A stretch of DNA of 64,000 nt, taken from assembly GCA_049295575.1 (NCBI GenBank), contig JBAQQX010000002.1:62001-126000 (forward strand), read 5' to 3'. The notes below the pieces were generated by a model. That model made no database searches and was not told the origin of the DNA. It saw nothing but the letters and a program-made list of their open reading frames with translations. The DNA comes from UBA6022 sp049295575. Its GTDB lineage: Bacteria; Patescibacteriota; Saccharimonadia; Saccharimonadales; Saccharimonadaceae. The position numbers and the translations under genes are program-made. Of the stretch, positions 1 to 7,527 are shown piece after piece (the stretch's first letter is position 1; the number at the start of each line of letters is the position of its first letter).

Positions 1-1188
1 CAGCTAATCTTGGTTCTTGCCTATGAAAAACGTGGCGGTGCCGGCATGAAGGCAACTGCAAAGGCGCTTCACAAGAAGTTTGGCAAAACATTCAAAGCGT
101 TTCATTTAGTCGAGCATCCTAAGGATCTTCCAAATGAGGTCGTAGGCAAGGGTGGTAATATTACGTATGCTGGCAAATGGCTGCAGGGATGGATCGAAGC
201 CCAGAATATTCCATATAAAGACGTTATTGTAACGACACTCGATAGTGACAACCGTCCACACCAAACTTATTTCGACTACGTCACCTATGAATATATTGTT
301 CACGAAGATCGCAAGCATCTATCATACCAGCCAGTTTCACTCTTTCTTAATAATATTTGGGACGCACCTGCGCCGATGCGCGTAGTTGCGACGGGTAACT
401 CATTTTGGAACATTATTAGTTCAATGCGCCCTCATACGCTTCGTAACTTTGCATCCCACTCTCAGCCACTCGATGCGCTTGTGGAGATGGACTTCTGGAG
501 TACTCGCACGATCGTAGAGGACGGACATCAGTATTGGCGCAGTTACTTCCACTTCGGTGGAAACTATAATGTAACGCCAATTTATGTGCCGATCTATCAG
601 GATGCGGTCTTGTCAGACACCTACGCCCGTACACTTAAGGCACAATTCGTGCAGCTACGTCGCTGGGCATATGGGGCATCCGATGTCGCCTATGTCGCGA
701 CTCGTGTCTTGCCGGCGAATCGCAATGTGCCGTTCTGGTCGGGCTTCGTACGCTTGGTGCGACTGATTGATGGACACCTGACGCTTGCTTCGATCTCACT
801 TTTAGTCGCCTTTGGGGGCTGGGTGCCGTTGTTTATAAATAGTGAAGCAGCGCACAGTATTGCTGCTCATCAGCTACCTGATGTTGTTAGTATCATGCAG
901 CGCGTTGCGTTACTTGGTCTTGTGGTGACTATATTCTTGTCATTTAAGATGTTGCCTCCGCGGCCAGCTCGCTACAAGCGTCACCGTACTGTTGGCATGA
1001 TCCTGCAGTGGGTACTAATGCCTGTAACGGCAATTGTCTACAGTACCGCTTCTGCGCTGTATTCTCAGACACGTCTGCTATTTGGTCGCTACCTTGATCG
1101 ATTTGATGTCACCGAGAAGGCTACTGCCGATTCCGTGGCGCGCGCGAAACAAGCGAAGGTCTCCCGCGCTTCTTTATTGAAGAAATAA
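1..1188 (+). CDS. Glycosyltransferase family 2 membrane protein (5' end outside window)
   Basis: The reading frame is open to the first base of the window, so the N-terminal part is missing. What remains is the C-terminal half of a processive-type GT2 enzyme (cellulose synthase/hyaluronan synthase-like). A TLDSDNRPH stretch near residue 80 is a likely acidic metal/sugar-nucleotide motif, and QFVQLRRW matches the QxxRW acceptor motif. After it come about three membrane segments (around TLASISLLVAFGG, VALLGLVVTIFLS and MILQWVLMPVTA) and a basic tail. It probably makes or exports a surface glycan; the sugar cannot be read from sequence. Its last 68 bases overlap the convergent nrdR-like gene. 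Family assignment is fairly sure, substrate unknown. Confidence 0.8.
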   Translation, partial: QLILVLAYEKRGGAGMKATAKALHKKFGKTFKAFHLVEHPKDLPNEVVGKGGNITYAGKWLQGWIEAQNIPYKDVIVTTLDSDNRPHQTYFDYVTYEYIVHEDRKHLSYQPVSLFLNNIWDAPAPMRVVATGNSFWNIISSMRPHTLRNFASHSQPLDALVEMDFWSTRTIVEDGHQYWRSYFHFGGNYNVTPIYVPIYQDAVLSDTYARTLKAQFVQLRRWAYGASDVAYVATRVLPANRNVPFWSGFVRLVRLIDGHLTLASISLLVAFGGWVPLFINSEAAHSIAAHQLPDVVSIMQRVALLGLVVTIFLSFKMLPPRPARYKRHRTVGMILQWVLMPVTAIVYSTASALYSQTRLLFGRYLDRFDVTEKATADSVARAKQAKVSRASLLKK

Positions 1189-1588
1189 GCTGGTGTTGCG
1201 CCGCATACTGCATGGCGGCTAGTTCATCATATTGCTTGAGTACTTGGTGGGCTACTGCTTCAATGTCCTCGGGTGTAACGATTTTTAACTGGGTAGATAA
1301 GGTATCTTCGACCGTCTGCGCCAGTGCGAGCGAGCTATACTCTGCCTCGTCCGGAGCGTGATGAAAGGCCTTAGAGATACTAATCGTCAGTTTCCCTAGG
1401 TTAAATACATCTTCACTGCCATCGCTAAGTGTAATCGGCTTATTGTCAGATAATGACGGTCGCTCGTGAGTTGTAAATACAGCTCCGCACTTACTGCAAC
1501 TACGCCGTCGCCATACCGACGGTCTTTTTTTATGTGGTCGCGAGTTAGCAACGGCCGTTGAAGAGTGAAAACAATTTATGCAAAACAT
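1121..1588 (-). CDS. nrdR: NrdR-like regulator with intact zinc ribbon, divergent ATP-cone
   Basis: 155 aa. The N-terminus has the four zinc-ribbon cysteines of NrdR (C3, C6, C31, C34) followed by VFTTHE, like the family's RFTTYE. Residues about 50-140 fit a diverged ATP-cone: a DGSEDVFNLGKL segment aligns with the usual DGRREPFDREKL. NrdR represses ribonucleotide reductase genes when dATP fills the ATP-cone. The start ATG at 1588 lies inside a palindrome matching an NrdR box, suggesting self-repression. A second NrdR, with a canonical ATP-cone but no zinc cysteines, is at 55637-56086, so division of labour between the two is unclear. The 3' end overlaps the glycosyltransferase gene tail to tail. 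A specialised paralog is an alternative reading. Confidence 0.75.
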   Translation of the reverse strand: MFCINCFHSSTAVANSRPHKKRPSVWRRRSCSKCGAVFTTHERPSLSDNKPITLSDGSEDVFNLGKLTISISKAFHHAPDEAEYSSLALAQTVEDTLSTQLKIVTPEDIEAVAHQVLKQYDELAAMQYAAQHQLISSIKKRGRPSLVSRAPRNRQ

Positions 1589-1603
1589 GTCTATATATTG
1601 ACA
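1588..1603. promoter_or_regulatory. Candidate NrdR box over the nrdR-like start codon
   Basis: On the minus strand the sequence is TGTCAATATATAGACA. Its centre CAATATATAG fits the NrdR box core CwATATATwG, with inverted TGTC/GACA flanks. It overlaps the start codon and any likely -10 element. NrdR sites usually occur in pairs about 31 bp apart; I found no convincing partner. Confidence 0.5.
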
Positions 1604-1650
1604 TACCGCGAGATAAAAAGCTAGTGGATAACCTGCGAGACAGTGGGGAT

Positions 1651-1677
1651 AAAAAATCCCTCAGGATAACCCGAGGG
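1651..1677 (-). terminator. Intrinsic terminator of the 39-aa gene
   Basis: On the minus strand CCCTC pairs with GAGGG (extended by GG/CC) and is followed by ATTTTTTAT. It lies between the small gene at 1708-1827 and the nrdR-like gene. Confidence 0.55.
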
Positions 1678-1707
1678 GGTGAAAATGGCAGTAGTGATAG
1701 ACAACTA

Positions 1708-1827
1708 CTAATTCGTATGTGTACGATTTTTAATTGCTTGTTTGGCTTCTTGCCATGTAACGTCGTACTCAAAACTAAGCTTGAAGACTTCTAGTGATGA
1801 TGGCTTTGTTGTATGGTCTTTTGACAT
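1708..1827 (-). CDS. 39-aa hypothetical protein with strong promoter and terminator
   Basis: A short frame starting MSKDHTTKPSSLEVFKLSF and ending NRTHTN. No family is recognised. Support comes from its setting: on the minus strand TTGACT, 17 bp, TATTAT, then only 6 nt to the ATG, so the transcript should start at or next to the start codon. An intrinsic terminator follows 30 bp after the stop. The composition (mixed charged and polar, one Trp, no membrane segment) looks like a small soluble protein. An alternative is that the promoter and terminator define a small RNA and the frame is incidental. Confidence 0.5.
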   Translation of the reverse strand: MSKDHTTKPSSLEVFKLSFEYDVTWQEAKQAIKNRTHTN

Positions 1828-1983
1828 GCATTTATAATAGCATAAGGAGTATAAAAAGTCAATGACCAGGCATGCATAGTGCTATACCATGTATGGTATA
1901 TTATTTCGATTTTCTCTATTTTACTCTAGTGGAAAACTTTTGAGCACTGGGGACAACCATAAGGATCATGCTATACTGAGCCC

Positions 1984-2796
1984 ATGAAAATAATTGAAAT
2001 AAACAGTGAACAGTGGGAAATAAAAGAGAGTGGCATTGTTACGGTTATAGCCGGGACTCTTATCGCGATCAGTGGAACTGTAGCGTTGGGTTGGGTGTTA
2101 CTTCATCTTGAGAGTATTGCGTGGTGGTGGACGCTCGTGAGCGCCGGTGCTATCGCTTTGGGTGGATTGATTATATTCTCAGCTTCTAGTCGTCGAGTAG
2201 TCTTGCGCCGACAGGGCGCATCGGAGGTGATCGTAACTAAGCTTATTGGCGGGAAGCAGACGCATGTTGCTTTTGACTCTAGTCAAATTGTTTCAGTCAA
2301 CTTGGATACTTCGGACCAGTACTCAACCACCGGTAGTGGCGAAGACCGAACGACGACGCGAGAGCGCGTCAGTATCTTATACGTACTACTGCGCGACAAT
2401 AGCGAGGTGATGCTTGCGACAAGTAAAAAAGATAATAATAACGGTATATCAATAAATGGCTTTAGCTTGAGCGGCCTTAGTAAGGCACCTTTGGCCGACG
2501 AGGCGCAACGTATAGCTGCTTTTTATGGCCTACCTCTTAATAGCCGAGTTGATAATGCAGGTGGTGTTGCAGCGACAGGTATCTTTAGCGTGATTAAGGA
2601 GGGTATTGCCAGCTCGCAGCAGCCAGGAGTAGTGAACACTACGGAGCCGCCGGTCCAGCCACAATCTCAGCCAACGGTGACACCAGCCGCCATTCAGCCA
2701 GCGATGCCGGTCGTGGGGCCTATGCAGGACGGCACCATACCAGCTCAGCCAGTCTCGCCTGAGTCGACGAGCACTAGCCGGCAGTTGCCGCGATAG
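1984..2796 (+). CDS. Membrane protein with two N-terminal helices and Pro/Gln-rich tail
   Basis: 270 aa, family not recognised. Two hydrophobic segments lie near residues 18-37 and 45-65, followed by a soluble part of about 120 residues with beta-rich character (VVLRRQGASEVIVTKLIGG), resembling bacterial PH-like membrane domains. The last 70 residues are rich in Pro, Gln, Val and Thr and probably disordered. The start is chosen because an extended -10 (TGCTATACT, hexamer 1972-1977) ends 6 nt before the ATG with no Shine-Dalgarno site, predicting leaderless translation. It ends before a long symmetric terminator. It stands alone between nrdR and a tRNA gene, so context gives no function. Confidence 0.7.
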   Translation: MKIIEINSEQWEIKESGIVTVIAGTLIAISGTVALGWVLLHLESIAWWWTLVSAGAIALGGLIIFSASSRRVVLRRQGASEVIVTKLIGGKQTHVAFDSSQIVSVNLDTSDQYSTTGSGEDRTTTRERVSILYVLLRDNSEVMLATSKKDNNNGISINGFSLSGLSKAPLADEAQRIAAFYGLPLNSRVDNAGGVAATGIFSVIKEGIASSQQPGVVNTTEPPVQPQSQPTVTPAAIQPAMPVVGPMQDGTIPAQPVSPESTSTSRQLPR

Positions 2797-2812
2797 GGAT
2801 ATCGCTCAAGGC

Positions 2813-2850
2813 ATAGAAAAAGACCAATCGAAAGATTGGTCTTTTTCTAT
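2813..2850. terminator. Bidirectional intrinsic terminator
   Basis: A 17-bp perfect stem (ATAGAAAAAGACCAATC) with a GAAA loop at 2830-2833 and a U-run on either strand. It can end the upstream membrane-protein gene on the plus strand and the tRNA-Val transcript on the minus strand; the stem touches the tRNA 3' end. Confidence 0.85.
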
Positions 2851-2926
2851 GGTGGACCCTAGAGGACTCGAACCTCTGACCTCGTCAACGTCAATGACGC
2901 GCTCTAGCCAACTGAGCTAAGGGTCC
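2850..2926 (-). tRNA. tRNA-Val (GAC)
   Basis: Cloverleaf on the minus strand: acceptor GGACCCT/AGGGTCC, D-arm TAGCTCAGTTGGCTAGAGC, anticodon loop TTGACGT giving anticodon GAC, T-arm with TTCGAGT loop. The 3' CCA is encoded (complement of 2850-2852). A second valine tRNA (TAC) lies in the rRNA locus. Confidence 0.93.
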
Positions 2927-2960
2927 ATAGCTTTCTAATGATACCAGACAGGGGCGGACG

Positions 2961-2990
2961 TTGCAATAATAGGGTACCTTGCTGTATGAT
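2961..2990 (+). promoter_or_regulatory. Promoter of the thrS leader
   Basis: TTGCAA at 2961-2966, 18 bp, TATGAT at 2985-2990. Predicted transcript start near 2997, giving a leader of about 195 nt before thrS. Confidence 0.6.
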
Positions 2991-2996
2991 GAGTGG

Positions 2997-3169
2997 GAAT
3001 GATGACGCGACCTAACCAATCGTCGAGTTCCGTGGGAGTTGGAGCGTACGATAACGTTACTTCATAAGTGCCTGCACTAGCAGGAAGTCCGGTGGAACCA
3101 CCCTAAGGGGTCCGAGACATGCGATCTATAGCTTTGAATTTTTCAAAACTAGTCATCGCATGTTTTTTA
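2997..3169 (+). promoter_or_regulatory. T-box-like riboswitch leader of thrS
   Basis: The leader opens with a short hairpin (GACG 3004-3007 with CGTC 3021-3024, outer GGAA/TTCC) whose 13-base loop carries two ACC threonine codons (3010-3012 and 3015-3017). Downstream GGTGGAACCACC at 3091-3102 resembles the T-box core, with TGGA at 3093-3096 able to pair with the tRNA 3' end. Then ACATGCGAT (3117-3125) can pair with ATCGCATGT (3155-3163) followed by TTTTTT, an intrinsic terminator. The arrangement predicts antitermination by uncharged tRNA-Thr. The first hairpin is much shorter than a Firmicutes stem I. Folding was done by eye. Confidence 0.65.
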
Positions 3170-3192
3170 TTTATTAAAAAGGAGAAAATGAC

Positions 3193-5004
3193 ATGAACGA
3201 CGAACAACTACATGCAATGCGACACAGCTTGGCGCACATTACCGCCGCTGCAGTGCAACGTCTATGGCCAGAAGCTAAATTCGGTGTTGGACCAGTGGTA
3301 GATAATGGCTTCTATTACGACATTGATCTTGGTGAGCGGAAGATATCCGATGCTAATTTTGCAAAGATCGAGAAAACTATGCGTGGGATTATCGAGTATG
3401 GCGATGATTTTGAGCGTTTTGAGATGCCAATCGACCAGGCTATCATGTGGGCGCAAGAAAACAAGCAGCCGTATAAAGAAGAGTTACTAAATGACTTGAA
3501 GCGCTCCGGTACGACAGTCGCTAAGGATCTTGATACCGCCGAGCTAGGCCTGACTACTGATGGCGATGCTATGGTTGAAAATGTTTCATTCTACAAGAAT
3601 GGTAACTTTGTCGATCTCTGCCGCGGTCCTCACGTCGCTAATACAAAAGATGTTGGTGCTTTTAAGTTACTGCGGGTAGCGGGTGCGTACTGGCGCGGAA
3701 AAGAAACTAATCCACAGATGCAGCGGCTTTACGGCGTAGCGTTTGCTACTCAGGAAGAGCTGGATCATTACCTTGAGATGCTTGAGCAGGCTAAGCTTCG
3801 TGATCACCGTAAGCTCGGTAAGGAGCTCGATCTCTATACGGTATCTCCTTTAGTCGGTGCGGGACTACCTCTATTTACTCCTCGCGGGACTGTGCTTCGA
3901 GATATAATGTCGCAGTATTCTAATCAGCTACGCCAGGCACATGGGTTCGAGAAGGTTTGGACACCGCATATTACAAAAACAGCTCTTTATGAAACGTCTG
4001 GCCACTGGGCAAAGTTTGGCGACGAGCTCTTCCTGGTCACGAGTCAGGAGACTGATGACGAGATGGCTCTTAAGCCAATGAACTGCCCTCATCATACGCA
4101 GATATTCGCTAGTAAACCACGTAGCTATAAGGATATGCCGGTTCGATTCCTCGAGACGACAACTGATTACCGAGATGAAAAGACGGGTGAGCTCGGGGGT
4201 CTAAACCGTGTCCGATCACTTACACAGGATGATAGCCATGTTTTTTGTCGTAATGATCAGATTGAAGCAGAGATCAATGGACTACTTGCGAGTGTTCGTG
4301 AATTATATAAGACTATCGACATGAAGCTTCGGGTTCGTCTTAGTTACCGCGACGACAGTGACGGCTACCTTGGCGAGATGGCGTTATGGGAGTCGGCTCA
4401 GCAGCAATTGAAGAATGCAGTTATCGCAAATGAACTCGAGTACTTCGAGCAGGAAGGGGAAGCGGCGTTCTACGGTCCAAAGATCGACTTTATGGCAACC
4501 GATGCACTCGGTCGTGAGCATCAACTAGCAACTGCTCAGCTCGACTTCGTACAACCAGGTCGCTTTGGCTTGCAGTACACTGATGCCGAGAGTACTAATC
4601 AGACACCTGTCATGATTCACTGTGCGCTTCTCGGTTCGATCGAGCGATTCCTGAGTGTCTTCATTGAGCATACGGCTGGATGGTTTCCGGTCTGGGCTGC
4701 GCCTGAGCAGATTCGAATTCTGACAATTAACGACACTGTTCTTGATTACGTGCAGGAAATTGAAGCTATTCTTAAAAATACAGTTCTTATGGCGCCCGTT
4801 AGGTACAATGAACTACGATTTAGCCGTGATGATCGTAACGAGTCACTCGGTAAAAAAATCAGAGAAGCGACTACATGGAAGATACCAGTCCAACTGATCG
4901 TTGGTCCAAAGGATAAGGAGGCGCGAGAGGTTAGTATCCGTACTCAAGCGGGTGAACAGAAGATTTCGCTCGACGCACTTGCGGAACATCTAGCTACGCT
5001 GTAG
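3193..5004 (+). CDS. thrS: Threonyl-tRNA synthetase lacking the TGS domain
   Basis: 603 aa, class II synthetase charging tRNA-Thr. It starts directly in the editing domain (MRHSLAHITAAAVQRLWP), so the roughly 60-residue N-terminal TGS domain of the E. coli enzyme is absent. Editing-site residues are present (HSLAH and CRGPH). The catalytic domain keeps its zinc ligands (Cys in MNCPHH, His in DDSHVF, His in MIHCAL) and motif 2 (GLNRVRSLTQDD). The C-terminal HGTP anticodon-binding domain runs from about 505. The start has a good site (AAAGGAGAAA). Expression is probably controlled by the T-box-like leader. The ATL gene follows after 8 bases. Confidence 0.95.
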   Translation: MNDEQLHAMRHSLAHITAAAVQRLWPEAKFGVGPVVDNGFYYDIDLGERKISDANFAKIEKTMRGIIEYGDDFERFEMPIDQAIMWAQENKQPYKEELLNDLKRSGTTVAKDLDTAELGLTTDGDAMVENVSFYKNGNFVDLCRGPHVANTKDVGAFKLLRVAGAYWRGKETNPQMQRLYGVAFATQEELDHYLEMLEQAKLRDHRKLGKELDLYTVSPLVGAGLPLFTPRGTVLRDIMSQYSNQLRQAHGFEKVWTPHITKTALYETSGHWAKFGDELFLVTSQETDDEMALKPMNCPHHTQIFASKPRSYKDMPVRFLETTTDYRDEKTGELGGLNRVRSLTQDDSHVFCRNDQIEAEINGLLASVRELYKTIDMKLRVRLSYRDDSDGYLGEMALWESAQQQLKNAVIANELEYFEQEGEAAFYGPKIDFMATDALGREHQLATAQLDFVQPGRFGLQYTDAESTNQTPVMIHCALLGSIERFLSVFIEHTAGWFPVWAAPEQIRILTINDTVLDYVQEIEAILKNTVLMAPVRYNELRFSRDDRNESLGKKIREATTWKIPVQLIVGPKDKEAREVSIRTQAGEQKISLDALAEHLATL

Positions 5005-5012
5005 GTACTAGG

Positions 5013-5324
5013 ATGGTTGATACGTCATTTCGAGATACAGTCTATGCATTGATCGCCCGGGTGCCAGCTGGTCAAGTAACAACATATGGCGACCTGGCCG
5101 GTCTCGCTGGACATGCCGGTGCATCTCGCATTGTTGGCGGTATTGCGCATGCCGGCCCAGAAGAGCTCCCCTGGCATCGACTCGTGAATCGATTTGGCGG
5201 GCTTGCATCTGGCTTCCATGGTGGTCGCGAAGTGCAGGAGCAGCTCCTTGCGAGTGAAGGGGTCATGTGTACTAATTTTATTGTTGATGAATTCAAGGAG
5301 CGACGATGGCAAGCGATCATTTAA
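5013..5324 (+). CDS. Alkyltransferase-like protein (ATL)
   Basis: 103 aa, the DNA-binding domain of O6-alkylguanine-DNA alkyltransferases. The catalytic PCHR motif is replaced by PWHR (residues 53-56), the hallmark of ATL proteins, which bind O6-alkylguanine without repairing it and hand the lesion to nucleotide excision repair. The TYG tyrosine (residue 25) and arginine finger (SRIVGG, R39) are present. It lies 8 bp after thrS and overlaps miaA by 19 bp, so it is probably co-transcribed with both; no functional link is evident. Confidence 0.9.
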   Translation: MVDTSFRDTVYALIARVPAGQVTTYGDLAGLAGHAGASRIVGGIAHAGPEELPWHRLVNRFGGLASGFHGGREVQEQLLASEGVMCTNFIVDEFKERRWQAII

Positions 5325-6190
5325 CCCAACCGCCACTGATTGTTATCGCTGGGCCGACGGCAAGCGGTAAAACAGGCCTGTCTATTGAGCTTGCGAAGAA
5401 ATATAACGGCGAGATAGTTTGTGCGGATTCACGAACAATCTATAGAGGTATGGATATCGGTACCGCTAAGCCAACACTGCAGGAGCGCCAAGGAGTAGTC
5501 CATTGGGGTCTGGATCTCGTAGAGCCCGGGGAGCAGTTTAGTGCAGCTGACTTTAAAGCCTATGCCGATGAGAAGATTGCCGACATCCGCCGCCGAGGGC
5601 GTGTACCGTTTTTAGTGGGTGGAACAGGTCTCTATATCGATGCGGTGATTTTTAATTACCAGTTTGGCAACTTAGCCGATCCGGTACTTCGTGCTCAACT
5701 TGAGCAATTATCTGTTGAGCAACTGCAACAACATTGTATAAATAACAATGTAGAATTACCTGAAAATAAGCAGAACAAACGATACCTTATACGAGCCATC
5801 GAGCAGAAATCAATTAACCATAAGCGTAGTACTGCGGTAGACGACAATACTATTGTTGTGGCTATAGCTACAGATAGAGATGTATTGCGAACACGAATCG
5901 AACAACGTACTGAACAGTTTTTTGACAATGGCGTTGTTGAAGAGGCAACTATGTTGGGCAAAAAGTATGGTTGGGAAAATGAAGCAATGACCGGTAATAT
6001 CTACCCGTTAGTCAATCGCTATCTTAAGAGCGAGTTGAGTCTTGAAGAAATGAAAGAAAAATTTACAACACTGGATTGGCGTCTGGCAAAGCGACAGATA
6101 ACTTGGTTGAGGCGTAATTCCGAAGTGAAATGGCTATCCCTAACAGATGCGGAAAACTACCTTCATACTGTGCTCGCCAAGACCATGTAG
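5306..6190 (+). CDS. miaA: tRNA dimethylallyltransferase
   Basis: 294 aa. MiaA adds a dimethylallyl group to A37 of tRNAs reading UNN codons. The P-loop GPTASGKT (residues 12-19), DSRTIYRGMDIGTAKP and GGTGLYIDA are family signatures; DSRTI replaces the more usual DSMQV. The swivel-domain insertion and the C-terminal KRQITWLRR segment are present, so it looks complete. The start overlaps the ATL gene by 19 bp with GGAG a few bases upstream, indicating translational coupling. Confidence 0.95.
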   Translation: MASDHLTQPPLIVIAGPTASGKTGLSIELAKKYNGEIVCADSRTIYRGMDIGTAKPTLQERQGVVHWGLDLVEPGEQFSAADFKAYADEKIADIRRRGRVPFLVGGTGLYIDAVIFNYQFGNLADPVLRAQLEQLSVEQLQQHCINNNVELPENKQNKRYLIRAIEQKSINHKRSTAVDDNTIVVAIATDRDVLRTRIEQRTEQFFDNGVVEEATMLGKKYGWENEAMTGNIYPLVNRYLKSELSLEEMKEKFTTLDWRLAKRQITWLRRNSEVKWLSLTDAENYLHTVLAKTM

Positions 6191-6200
6191 CCATGGTATG

Positions 6201-6252
6201 ATAGAACACGAAAGCTATACGACATTTATTACGTATAGAACACGAAAGTTAT
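6201..6252. repeat. Direct repeat upstream of HTH gene
   Basis: ATAGAACACGAAAGCTAT (6201-6218) recurs as ATAGAACACGAAAGTTAT (6235-6252), one mismatch, 34 bp from start to start. It sits just upstream of the regulator gene at 6265 and overlaps a possible TATGAT -10, so it could be a tandem operator. Confidence 0.6.
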
Positions 6253-6264
6253 CCCGAGGTAGAC

Positions 6265-6861
6265 ATGATTGACGCACTATTTGGTTCAAAAACTCGAGTA
6301 AAATTACTACACCTGTTTCTTAATCATCCAGGTCAGTCTTTTTATGTAAGAGAAATTACTCGAGTGATTGATGAGCAGATCAATTCAGTTCGACGCGAAC
6401 TGGCTAACATGCTTAACGTCGGCATTATTACGAGCGACAGTGCTGATAATAAATTGTACTACGAGGTAAATCAGCGATATGAGCACTATGTGCCACTTCG
6501 AGCGATCTTCGCAGATCAGCATGTTGAGGCGGTTGTCGATACTGATATCACGGCAAGCTGGCGTGATGAACTGAAACAGCTGCCTGGTGTCCGGATTGCG
6601 CTGACGGCTGGTGTGCTTGTTAAGGGCTCAACGAGCGCTGTTGACATCCTCTTGGTTGGCGACGTACAGGCAGCCAAGTTGAAGAAAGTTATGAAAGACA
6701 TCGAGAAGAGCGAAGGCCGTGAGCTAAATTATAGCCTTCTGTCATACGATGAGTTCTATTATCGACTTAGCGTTCGTGATAAATTTATTACAGAGATACT
6801 AAACGGCAATCATGCTGTCCTTGTTGACACTGATGCTATGCTGACAGACCAGAGCAAATAA
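6265..6861 (+). CDS. Winged-helix regulator with nucleotidyltransferase-like C-domain
   Basis: 198 aa. Residues 1-75 form a winged helix-turn-helix (SFYVREITRVIDEQINSVRRELANML), similar to ArsR/MarR-type domains. Residues 90-190 resemble the small nucleotidyltransferase fold often fused to such domains (VRIALTAGVLVKGSTSAVDILLVGD), where the normal GSxA...D.D pattern is only partly kept, so catalysis is doubtful. Autoregulation through the direct repeat just upstream is plausible. The MBL-fold gene follows after 11 bp with an AAGGAGATATA site and is probably in the same operon. Confidence 0.7.
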   Translation: MIDALFGSKTRVKLLHLFLNHPGQSFYVREITRVIDEQINSVRRELANMLNVGIITSDSADNKLYYEVNQRYEHYVPLRAIFADQHVEAVVDTDITASWRDELKQLPGVRIALTAGVLVKGSTSAVDILLVGDVQAAKLKKVMKDIEKSEGRELNYSLLSYDEFYYRLSVRDKFITEILNGNHAVLVDTDAMLTDQSK

Positions 6862-6872
6862 GGAGATATATA

Positions 6873-7508
6873 ATGTTTGATATTGAATATAAAGGCGGAA
6901 ATACAGTAGTTATCTCGACAAAGAAGTCGACTGCGGTGTTTGATCCAAAATTGTCACTTGTAGGACTAAAAGATGTTGTCATTAAAGATGCTATCGAAAT
7001 CGCAACCGAAGCTCGTTTCGCACTTGATAGTCCAGTGGCGAAACTGCACATCGAAGGTCCGGGTGAGTACGAAGTTGGCGATTTTTCTATCCGCGCTACC
7101 GCGGCAACTCGTCATATCGATACATCTGATACTGAGCCTCTATCGACAATGTACCGTGTCGAGATTGGCGATGTCCGCATAGCAGTGATTGGCAATATCG
7201 CCGGTAAGCTGAGCGAGGGTCAACTTGAGAGCCTGGGAATCATCGATCTCCTGATTCTGCCAGTTGGCGGGGGTGGGTATACGCTCGATGCTACCAGTGC
7301 GGCCGCTGTTGCGCGACAAATTGGTCCAAAGGTAGTAGTTCCTGTCCATTATGCAGATAGCGCTCTCGCATACGAAGTGCCACAGGATACGCTCGAAGTC
7401 TTTACGAAAGAACTCGCTGCTCCTATTGAGACGGTTGCTAAGTATAAAGTTAAATCAATCGCCTCTATTCCTCAGACATTGACAGTGATTGAAGTGACTC
7501 GAAGCTAA
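6873..7508 (+). CDS. Metallo-beta-lactamase-fold protein without metal motif
   Basis: 211 aa, similar in layout to UPF0173/COG2220 MBL-fold hydrolases: MFDIEYKGGNTVVISTKKS is the first beta hairpin, DLLILPVGGGGYTLD and KVVVPVHYAD match the second half of the fold. The HxHxDH metal motif is absent; in its place is ATAATRHIDTSDTEP. It is therefore probably not a metallohydrolase, or binds metal differently. A good Shine-Dalgarno (AAGGAG) precedes the ATG. It shares an operon with the upstream HTH gene and ends at an intrinsic terminator. Fold assignment is moderate, function unknown. Confidence 0.65.
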   Translation: MFDIEYKGGNTVVISTKKSTAVFDPKLSLVGLKDVVIKDAIEIATEARFALDSPVAKLHIEGPGEYEVGDFSIRATAATRHIDTSDTEPLSTMYRVEIGDVRIAVIGNIAGKLSEGQLESLGIIDLLILPVGGGGYTLDATSAAAVARQIGPKVVVPVHYADSALAYEVPQDTLEVFTKELAAPIETVAKYKVKSIASIPQTLTVIEVTRS

Positions 7509-7527
7509 GCGCGAGTCACAAGGCATC

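Noticed and set aside
1545..1794. Plus- and minus-strand frames across the nrdR upstream region
   Set aside because: They run through the predicted promoter, NrdR box and terminator; the 39-aa minus-strand frame at 1708-1827 explains the region better.
3262..3456. Antisense frames within thrS and many other genes
   Set aside because: Shadows of real coding frames without start signals or family likeness.
6201..6252. Start of a CRISPR array
   Set aside because: Only two repeats with one mismatch and a 16-bp gap.
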